Source: Alphaproteobacteria bacterium
GTDB lineage: Bacteria > Pseudomonadota > Alphaproteobacteria > Micropepsales > Micropepsaceae
NCBI GenBank assembly: GCA_016783965.1
Contig: JADHVO010000002.1
Coordinates: 496,001-560,000 of the forward strand
DNA: 64,000 nucleotides
Direction of reading: 5' to 3'
The position numbers were made by a program, and so were the translations under genes. The notes under the pieces are model-generated. The model was not told the DNA's origin. It was given only the letters and a program-made list of their open reading frames with translations, and ran no database searches. Numbering within the stretch: position 1 is the first letter of the stretch; every line of letters begins with the position of its first letter. Shown here piece by piece: positions 56,175-64,000 of this stretch.

Positions 56175-58133
56175 ATGAGCCGCAAATATCTCCTTCCGCT
56201 GATCGCCGGCGCGGTCGCGCTGGCACTGGTCGCGGGCGCCTATCTGGCGATCCCGCTATTCGTCTCGACCGTTTCGCTGAAGGGCGAGATCGAGGCGCGG
56301 GTCGAGCGCGCTACCGGGCGCACGTTCCGGATCAACGGTCCGCTGACCATTGCCCTGTTTCCGACTCTGTCGGTTACCGCGCGGGACGTGACCCTGGCGA
56401 ACGCTCCAGGCGGCAAGGCGACGAACATGGTGCGCATCGACACCATGCGGCTGGCCGTGAAGCTGTGGCCGCTGTTGCACGGCAAGATCGAGGCGACCGA
56501 AGCGGTGTTCGACAGGCCCGAGATCAGTCTCGAGGTCGATCGCGAGGGCCACGGCAACTGGGAGCTGGTGCGCAGGAAGGCCGAGGAGAGCGGCATTCAC
56601 CTGCCGACCAACACACTGTTCGGCGGCGCAGAGGTGCATGACGCGCGCGTATCCTACGACAACGCAAAGCTCGGCTTGCAGCGGTCGATCGATGACCTGG
56701 ATGCCGACGTCGACATCACCAGGCTGAGCGAACCAGTGAAGGCGGAAGGCAGCCTTCTCTTCCAGGGGCGCAGGTTCACATATCACGCGACCGTGGGAAC
56801 CATCCGCACGCTGCTGTCCGGCGCGGCAACGCGGGTCGATGTGGCCGCCGACAGCGACCTGGTGCATGCGGGCTTCGTCGGCTTCCTTTCGAGCGACGGC
56901 ACCGCAAAGGGCAACGGCTCGATCGTCACGCCGTCGATGAAGAACCTCGCGGCGTGGCTTGGCCGGCCGGTCGAGGCAGGCGACGGCCTTGGAGCGCTGA
57001 CCGCCATCGCGGATATCGCCGCCAAGGACAGGCGCATCTCGCTCAGCCGCATCAAGGCCAGGCTGGACGGCATGAGCATCGGCGGATCGCTGGTCGCGGA
57101 TGTGAGCAAGCCCGTGCCCGACGTGACGGCGAACCTCACCATCGATCGCATCGATCTGAACACCTACATGCACATCGAGGTCGCGCGCGCCGGTGCGCGA
57201 CCGGCGGCGGGGCCGCCCAGCGGCGGATGGAGCCGCGCGCCGGTCAGGCTCGACCTGCTGAAGCTGGCGAACGGTCATGTGAACCTCGCGGTCGGATCGC
57301 TCGTGGTACGGCACCTGAAGCTCGGCTTCACGAAGGTCGCGGCGACGCTGACCGATGGCGCGATGGAGGCACATCTCGATCCCATCACGCTCTATGGCGG
57401 GCGCGGCAGGGCGTGCCTCGCCGCCGATGGCCACGGCGATGTACCCAGCTTCCGCAACCAGCTGATCTTCAGCGCTATCGCGATGCGGCCGTTCCTGGCC
57501 GACGCCATCGGCGTGGGCCAGCTCGACGGCACCGGGACGATCTCGCTGGATGTCGCCGCCACCGGCGCCAGCCCTGACGCGATCATGCGCACGATGTCGG
57601 GGAAGGGATCGGTCGCCATCGTCCACGGCCGCGTTACCGGCGTGGACATGGGCCAGGTCGCGCGCACCGTGCAGACGATCCTGAGCGCCGGCGCGACCGG
57701 CGACAGCGCGGCGACCGCGTTCGACAGCTTCTCCGGCTCCTTCGCGATCCAGAACGGCGTGATGAAGAACAACGACCTGAAGATGTCCAGCGCGTTCATC
57801 AACATGACTGGCCACGGCACGGTCGATTTGGGTAACCAGACGCTTGCTTACCGCATCGAGCCCAGGGCCTCGCTCGGCGGCCGCATGGACCTGCTGGAGC
57901 TCGGCGTGCCGTTCACCATCTATGGTACCTGGGCGCATGTGAAATATGTCCCGGACATGAACGGCGCCGTCACCGGCATGTTCGGGGCCGTGATCGACAA
58001 GGGACTGTCGCCGGTCACCGGGCTTCTCGGCGCATTGACCGGGAGCCCGCCAGACGGCAAACCCAAGCCCGACAAGCCGACCAGGCCGAAAGGCGTGGCC
58101 GATACCATCAAGGGCATTTTCGGCCTGCACTGA
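56175..58133 (+). CDS. AsmA-family protein (second copy)
   Basis: A 652-residue protein with an N-terminal membrane anchor (YLLPLIAGAVALALVAGAYLAI). The AsmA domain has EIEARVERATGRTFRINGPLTIALFPTLSVTARDVTLANAPGG and KIEATEAVFDRPEISLEVDREGHGNWEL. The C-terminal AsmA_2 part has LDGTGTISLDVAATGASPDAIMRTMSGKGSVAIVHGRVTGVDMG. The tail is Pro/Lys-rich (DGKPKPDKPTRPKGV) and ends in a short helix. It is much closer to classical AsmA than the copy at 44134. It probably functions in outer-membrane lipid transport. The solute-binding protein gene follows after 9 bp. Confidence 0.93.
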   Translation: MSRKYLLPLIAGAVALALVAGAYLAIPLFVSTVSLKGEIEARVERATGRTFRINGPLTIALFPTLSVTARDVTLANAPGGKATNMVRIDTMRLAVKLWPLLHGKIEATEAVFDRPEISLEVDREGHGNWELVRRKAEESGIHLPTNTLFGGAEVHDARVSYDNAKLGLQRSIDDLDADVDITRLSEPVKAEGSLLFQGRRFTYHATVGTIRTLLSGAATRVDVAADSDLVHAGFVGFLSSDGTAKGNGSIVTPSMKNLAAWLGRPVEAGDGLGALTAIADIAAKDRRISLSRIKARLDGMSIGGSLVADVSKPVPDVTANLTIDRIDLNTYMHIEVARAGARPAAGPPSGGWSRAPVRLDLLKLANGHVNLAVGSLVVRHLKLGFTKVAATLTDGAMEAHLDPITLYGGRGRACLAADGHGDVPSFRNQLIFSAIAMRPFLADAIGVGQLDGTGTISLDVAATGASPDAIMRTMSGKGSVAIVHGRVTGVDMGQVARTVQTILSAGATGDSAATAFDSFSGSFAIQNGVMKNNDLKMSSAFINMTGHGTVDLGNQTLAYRIEPRASLGGRMDLLELGVPFTIYGTWAHVKYVPDMNGAVTGMFGAVIDKGLSPVTGLLGALTGSPPDGKPKPDKPTRPKGVADTIKGIFGLH

Positions 58134-58142
58134 AGGACTGCC

Positions 58143-59246
58143 ATGAACAGACGGTGGATCATCCTCGGCGCCGTGGCGCTGCTGCTCGCCGCGGCGGCCG
58201 GCGCCTATTTCTGGTTCATGCGTCCGCTGCCGGTGCTGACGGTCGCGACCTGGCCCGGGCCTTACGGACGCGCCCAGGCGAGCGCCATGTTCCGCACGTT
58301 CGGGGAAGCGAATTCCTATGACGTGCGCATCGCCCTGTATGACGGCGGCCTGAAAGAACTCCGGCAGATGGTCGGCCGCGGCCAGTACGACTGGGACGCG
58401 GTCGACCTCGAACTGCCGGACGCGATTGCGGCCTGCCGCCTCGGCCTGCTCGAGCACATCGACGCCGCGCAGTTGCCGGCTGGCGCCGACGGCGTGCCCT
58501 CGGCCAAGGACTTCGTGAAGAACGCGGTCGGGCCCTGTTGGACCGGCAGCGTCGTGTACAGCCAGGTCATCACCTATTCGACACGCCGCTTCCCCGGCGC
58601 CAGCGGACCGAGAACGGCCGCGGACTTCTTCGATCTTCAGCACTTCCCCGGCACGCGTGCGCTGCGCCGCAACGCCAAGTTCAACCTGGAACTCGCACTA
58701 CTGGCCGACGGCATGAACCCCGCCGACGTCTACGACGCATTGCTGACGCCGGTCGGGATCGACCGGGCGCTGACTAAGCTCTCCACGCTCAAGGGCTCGC
58801 TCGTGTGGTGGGACGATTCCGCCGACGCTGTGGCGATGGTCAATGACGGCCGCGCCGCCATGGCCACCGCGCTCAACGGCGATGTCTATGACGCTGCCCA
58901 GCATCACCACGCGGTGGGCGTGGTGTGGGACCGCCAGCTTTACGAGCTCGACGTGTTCGGCGTTCCCAAAGGGACCCCGCGCAAGGATGTGGCGATGGAC
59001 TTCGTGCGCTTCGCCACGGACTCACAGCCGCTGGCCAATGTCGCGGCATGGGTCGGCTATGGACCGGCGCGCCGTTCCGCGCTGCCGCTGGTCGGCAGGA
59101 ACCCGGAGACGAACAGCGACATGACGCCCTTCCTTCCGACTCTGCCGGCGCATTTCGCCACCGCCTTCGCGGTCGACGACGAGTGGTGGCAGCTCCACGG
59201 CGCGGACATCGAGTCGCGCTGGCAGGTGTGGCTCGCCCAGCAATGA
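58143..59246 (+). CDS. Extracellular solute-binding protein of ABC transporter (PotD-like)
   Basis: A 367-residue periplasmic-binding-fold protein held by an N-terminal hydrophobic helix (WIILGAVALLLAAAAGAYFWF). The mature part starts VLTVATWPGPYGRAQASAMFRTFG. YDWDAVDLELPDAIAACRLGLLEHID, VVYSQVITYSTRRFPG and the C-terminal VFGVPKGTPRKDVAMDFVRFATDSQPLA follow. This is the spermidine/putrescine-type binding-protein class. It lies just upstream of dipeptide-type permease genes, but its class differs from theirs, so it may serve another importer. Confidence 0.85.
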   Translation: MNRRWIILGAVALLLAAAAGAYFWFMRPLPVLTVATWPGPYGRAQASAMFRTFGEANSYDVRIALYDGGLKELRQMVGRGQYDWDAVDLELPDAIAACRLGLLEHIDAAQLPAGADGVPSAKDFVKNAVGPCWTGSVVYSQVITYSTRRFPGASGPRTAADFFDLQHFPGTRALRRNAKFNLELALLADGMNPADVYDALLTPVGIDRALTKLSTLKGSLVWWDDSADAVAMVNDGRAAMATALNGDVYDAAQHHHAVGVVWDRQLYELDVFGVPKGTPRKDVAMDFVRFATDSQPLANVAAWVGYGPARRSALPLVGRNPETNSDMTPFLPTLPAHFATAFAVDDEWWQLHGADIESRWQVWLAQQ

Positions 59247-59376
59247 CGAAAATGTCGTGCGTGGAGCGTTTCGCGTAATCTTCGGCGCGGTCAAAATGCT
59301 ATGTTGACAAGGCTTTAACCCTGGCCAAGGTTGAGTAGCGTTGTGTTCGACGCGGGCTCGGGGCCGGCACAAAAAG

Positions 59377-60324
59377 ATGTTCTCATACGCCGTTAGGCGC
59401 CTGCTGGGCGCCATCCCGACGCTATTTATCATCATCACACTGACCTTTTTCATGATGCGGATCGCGCCCGGCGGTCCATTCGACGCGCAGCGCCGCCTGC
59501 CGCCCGAGATCGAGCACAACATCAAGGCCGCCTACAATCTCGATAAGCCCGTCTACCAGCAGTACTTCATCTATCTCGGCAAGTTGGCGCACGGCGACAT
59601 GGGGCCGAGCTACAAGAACAAGGATTTCACGGTCAACGAGCTGATCGCCGATGGCCTGCCGGTCAGCGCGGAGATCGGCGTCACCTCGATGCTGCTCGCG
59701 CTGCTGCTCGGCACTGCATTCGGCTCCGTCGCGGCGCTCCGGCAGAACAGCGCAGTCGACTACGGCACGATGTCGGTCGCGATGATGGGCATCACCATCC
59801 CGACCTTCGTGGTCGGGCCGATCCTGACGCTCATCTTCGGCGTCTACGGACTGACAGTGTTCGGCTACGACGTGTCGCTGCCGGTTGGCGGGTGGAACGG
59901 CGGCGCCCTGCGCAACCTGATCCTGCCGGTGCTCGTGCTCGCGTTGCCACAGATCGCCGTCATCGCGCGCATCATGCGCGGCAGTATGGTGGAAGTTCTG
60001 CACTCCAACTATGTCCGCACCGCCCGCGCCAAGGGCTTGTCCAACTTCGCCATCGTGATCCGCCATGCGCTGCGCGCCGCTGTACTGCCGCTGGTGTCGT
60101 ATCTCGGTCCGGCGATCGCCGGCGTGCTGACCGGCTCGCTGGTGGTGGAGCAGCTCTTCGGCATTCCCGGCATCGGCCGCTACTTCGTGCAGGGCGCGCT
60201 CAATCGCGACTACACGCTGGTAATGGGCGTGCTGGTCTATTACGCGACCGCGATTATCATCCTGAACCTGATCGCGGACCTGCTTTATGCGGTGCTCGAC
60301 CCGCGCGTGAGGTACGCTCAGTGA
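59377..60324 (+). CDS. Oligopeptide ABC transporter permease, OppB type
   Basis: A 315-residue permease from MFSYAVRRLLGAIPTLFIII (59377). It has six membrane helices. The N-terminal region LTFFMMRIAPGGPFDAQRRLPPEIEHNIKAAYNLDKPVYQQY is typical of OppB/DppB. The EAA coupling loop is HSNYVRTARAKGLSNFAIVIRHALRAAVLP. It ends VLDPRVRYAQ, where the stop overlaps the next gene's GTG start (GTGA). A TTGACA hexamer (59304-59309) upstream is a weak -35 candidate without a clear -10. Confidence 0.94.
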   Translation: MFSYAVRRLLGAIPTLFIIITLTFFMMRIAPGGPFDAQRRLPPEIEHNIKAAYNLDKPVYQQYFIYLGKLAHGDMGPSYKNKDFTVNELIADGLPVSAEIGVTSMLLALLLGTAFGSVAALRQNSAVDYGTMSVAMMGITIPTFVVGPILTLIFGVYGLTVFGYDVSLPVGGWNGGALRNLILPVLVLALPQIAVIARIMRGSMVEVLHSNYVRTARAKGLSNFAIVIRHALRAAVLPLVSYLGPAIAGVLTGSLVVEQLFGIPGIGRYFVQGALNRDYTLVMGVLVYYATAIIILNLIADLLYAVLDPRVRYAQ

Positions 60325-61259
60325 TCGCGCCCGTCACCAATGCCCACGTCGAAGATCTGATGGAACGCGCGGCCGACGTGAAGGGCCGCAGCCTGTGGGA
60401 CGACGCGCGCCGCCGCCTGTTCCGCAACCGTGCTGCGCTGATCAGCATCATCGTGCTCGGCATGATCGCGGTCGCCGCGGTGTTCGGGCCGTTCTTCCTC
60501 GCCTACGCCTACGACTACATCGACTATTCCGTCGTTTCCTGCGCTCCGGACTGGTGGCCGGACCCGGGCGTTCTATGCAATGCGGGCGGCACGCACTGGT
60601 TCGGGACCGACAGCGTCGGCCGTGACCTCCTCGTCCGCACTTTATACGGCGCACGCATCTCGCTTTCCGTCGGCCTCATCGCCACGCTGGTCAGCCTGGT
60701 TATTGGAGTCGCCTATGGCGCCACCGCCGGCTATCTCGGCGGCCGCATCGACGAGCTGATGATGCGCTTCGTCGACGTGCTCTACTCGATCCCCTACATC
60801 TTCCTGGTCATCATCCTGATGGTGATCTTCAACCGCAACTTCTTCCTCCTGTTCGTCGCCATCGGCGCAGTCGAATGGCTGACTATGGCGCGGATCGTGC
60901 GCGGTCAGACCCTGTCGGTGAAGCAGAAGGAATTCGTCGAAGCCGCCCGCGCCGGTGGCGTGAGCAATTTCGGCATCATCCTGACGCACGTCATCCCCAA
61001 CGTGTTCGGCCCCGTCATCGTCTATGTCACGCTGACCGTGCCAGCCTCGATCCTCGCCGAGAGCTTCCTGTCGTTCCTGGGCCTGGGCATCCAGGAGCCG
61101 CTGACCTCCTGGGGCGTGCTGATCAAGGACGGCGCCGACCAGATGGAAACCGCGCCCTGGATGCTGATCTTCCCGGCCGCGTTCATGGCGGTGACGCTGT
61201 TCTGCTTCAACTTCATCGGCGACGGCCTGCGCGACGCCCTCGACCCGAAGGATCGCTGA
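60321..61259 (+). CDS. Oligopeptide ABC transporter permease, OppC type
   Basis: A 312-residue partner permease starting at GTG 60321, 4-nt overlapping oppB. The cytosolic N-terminus ends in GRSLWDDARRRLFRNRAALI, the usual OppC entry, and the first periplasmic loop leads to HWFGTDSVGRDLLVRTLYGARISL. The coupling loop is VEAARAGGVSNFGIILTHVIPNVFGP. A two-Cys loop (SCAPDWWPDPGVLCNAGG) is unusual and may form a periplasmic disulfide. The ORF-track frame upstream of 60321 is a shadow of oppB. Confidence 0.94.
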   Translation: MIAPVTNAHVEDLMERAADVKGRSLWDDARRRLFRNRAALISIIVLGMIAVAAVFGPFFLAYAYDYIDYSVVSCAPDWWPDPGVLCNAGGTHWFGTDSVGRDLLVRTLYGARISLSVGLIATLVSLVIGVAYGATAGYLGGRIDELMMRFVDVLYSIPYIFLVIILMVIFNRNFFLLFVAIGAVEWLTMARIVRGQTLSVKQKEFVEAARAGGVSNFGIILTHVIPNVFGPVIVYVTLTVPASILAESFLSFLGLGIQEPLTSWGVLIKDGADQMETAPWMLIFPAAFMAVTLFCFNFIGDGLRDALDPKDR

Positions 61260-61260
61260 G

Positions 61261-63066
<1,806 letters not shown>

Positions 63067-63068
63067 GC

Positions 63069-63686
63069 CTACTTGATGCGCGTCACTTTATAGACCGGCC
63101 CGTCGTTGATGGTCATGTTGTAGGACCCGATCAGGCCGCGGCTGATCACGACGGTGTTCTTGCCGCCCTTGGCGAACCGCGCCTTCATGCCCGTGTCGCT
63201 CTCGATCTGCTTCCAGATCTGGCCGTTGTCGAGGAAGACGACGAACTTGTCGTACGGATTGAACGAGTAGTCGGTGACTGTCGCGGTGATGCTTTCCAGC
63301 GCCTCGGGCGGTTTCTCGGCCGGCGGCGTGCCGGGCGGCGGCGGCGGCGCCTGCAAACCTTCGCTGCCGAAGCTCTGGGGCGTGGTCTGCCGGTTGGGCG
63401 CGACGCCGAACACATCGTACCAGGGCCGGCCATTGTCGGCCTGCTGTGCGGGCGGCGCAGCTGCGGGCGGAGGCGGCGCGACAGCAACCGGTGGCGGTGG
63501 GGCAGCCTGCGCGGCATGCAAGGTCGGGTTGAGCGCGTCGTAACAGGCGAGCCGCGCCATGTTGTCCGCGATCGCGGCGCATTTCGCCATGCCGTCGATC
63601 AGGTCCTGGCGGGGATCCGGCCCGGCGAAGGCGGCCACGGGCAACAGCAGGGCTCCGCCAAGCAAGACGATACGCGCAATATTCAT
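63069..63686 (-). CDS. Exported proline-rich hypothetical protein
   Basis: A 205-residue protein with a signal peptide (MNIARIVLLGGALLLPVAAFA). An N-terminal helical pair has DLIDGMAKCAAIADNMARLACYDAL, with two Cys likely disulfide-linked. A Pro/Ala/Gln-rich linker (about 60-130) leads to a conserved-looking C-terminal beta-domain (TATVTDYSFNPYDKFVVFLD, GQIWKQIESDTG, GKNTVVISRGLIGSYNMTI). It is antisense between oppDF and the binding-protein gene, and its stop is 2 bp from the oppDF stop. Function unknown. Confidence 0.75.
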   Translation of the reverse strand: MNIARIVLLGGALLLPVAAFAGPDPRQDLIDGMAKCAAIADNMARLACYDALNPTLHAAQAAPPPPVAVAPPPPAAAPPAQQADNGRPWYDVFGVAPNRQTTPQSFGSEGLQAPPPPPGTPPAEKPPEALESITATVTDYSFNPYDKFVVFLDNGQIWKQIESDTGMKARFAKGGKNTVVISRGLIGSYNMTINDGPVYKVTRIK

Positions 63687-63775
63687 TTCCGGTTCATTCC
63701 TGTGCTGTTTGCTACAAATCCGCCCCGCCGGGATGATAGGCCATCGCCGGTGACGCGGCGAGATGTCGGTGACAC

Positions 63776-64000
63776 ATGACGCAAGGCAAGTGGACGCGGC
63801 GCGGCCTGATGGCCGGCGGAGCGGTCGCCGTCATCGGCGGCGGCGCCTACGCACTCAAGGGCAAGGGTGGCCCCGGCATGATCCTGTCGACCGCCGACGG
63901 GCACACGCTCTCCCGCGGTAACGGCGCCGAGCCCGACACCATCGACCCGCACAAGGCCTCGGGCAACTGGGAGAACAACATCATAGGCGACATGTTCATC
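63776..64000 (+). CDS. Oligopeptide ABC transporter substrate-binding protein, N-terminus only (runs off window)
   Basis: Absent from the ORF track because the window ends. From ATG 63776 the frame is open for 75 codons: MTQGKWTRRGLMAGGAVAVI, a twin-arginine-type leader, then LSRGNGAEPDTIDPHKASGN and IGDMFI. The last part is the conserved N-terminal region of OppA/DppA-type peptide-binding proteins (NGAEPxTLDPHxA). It should serve the OppBC-DF importer upstream, from which it is separated by one antisense gene. Confidence 0.88.
   Translation, partial: MTQGKWTRRGLMAGGAVAVIGGGAYALKGKGGPGMILSTADGHTLSRGNGAEPDTIDPHKASGNWENNIIGDMFI

Noticed and set aside
59304-59332. TTGACA promoter for the opp operon
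   Set aside because: A good -35 hexamer exists, but no acceptable -10 hexamer lies 16-18 bp downstream.

Overview
The window is a GC-rich chromosomal segment from an alphaproteobacterium. The best evidence is the tRNA-His at 55762-55838, which lacks an encoded G-1 and has A73, a derived state known from alphaproteobacteria. A long TonB-dependent receptor, a poly-HAMP hybrid kinase, an HWE kinase and Tat-type leaders fit that placement. I cannot name the genus.

Region by region. (1) 0-8.3 kb: a WYL/YafY regulator faces a secreted small protein across a perfect palindrome, followed by a methyltransferase and a tightly coupled marR-OMF-emrA-emrB drug-efflux operon on the minus strand with a TetR gene upstream. 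(2) 8.9-19.2 kb: a 1004-aa TonB receptor with a textbook terminator, a DUF6491-like protein, yghU, an acyl-CoA dehydrogenase, a VOC protein, a Baeyer-Villiger monooxygenase behind a TetR-like operator, a five-repeat Tat protein and a GT-GD repeat membrane protein. (3) 19.4-32.2 kb: an envelope and metal region. It holds a PhoB-like two-component system with small envelope proteins, a divergent DUF6662-like protein plus cupredoxin, bluB, a glycine-zipper protein, a His-rich miniprotein, an exported protein with a Cys/Tyr tail, MgtC, an OprB-type porin, an NRAMP-related carrier with altered metal-site motifs, and a CsoR/RcnR-family repressor with two G-tract palindromes at its promoter. (4) 32.7-40.9 kb: a 2106-residue cytosolic kinase with eleven 92-residue HAMP units, directly followed by a REC-PAS-HWE-kinase-REC protein. 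(5) 40.9-46.6 kb: a scarred stretch with a serine-recombinase fragment, a CPBP protease, a mutL gene cut off after about 43 codons, a small inverted-repeat element, a 35-aa membrane peptide, a zinc-ribbon protein, YihY and an AsmA-like protein. (6) 46.6-54.5 kb: the conserved transglutaminase/DUF2126, circularly permuted ATP-grasp/alpha-E and transglutaminase operon with a divergent zinc metallopeptidase; two of its genes carry single-base frame breaks. (7) 54.5-64 kb: a tRNA 3'-end relic, a nitrobindin-like barrel, tRNA-His, a second AsmA protein and an oligopeptide ABC importer whose binding protein runs off the window.

How the parts may work together. Region 3 reads as a divalent-metal and envelope homeostasis neighbourhood: a metal sensor, an unusual NRAMP-type importer, MgtC, an outer-membrane channel and two small metal-ligand-rich proteins. 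Regions 4 and 6 are the most system-like loci: a soluble multi-input phosphorelay pair, and a predicted amide-ligase/peptide-modification operon whose usual partner, the Anbu protease, is not seen here. Region 5 records past mobile-element activity that destroyed this copy of mutL.
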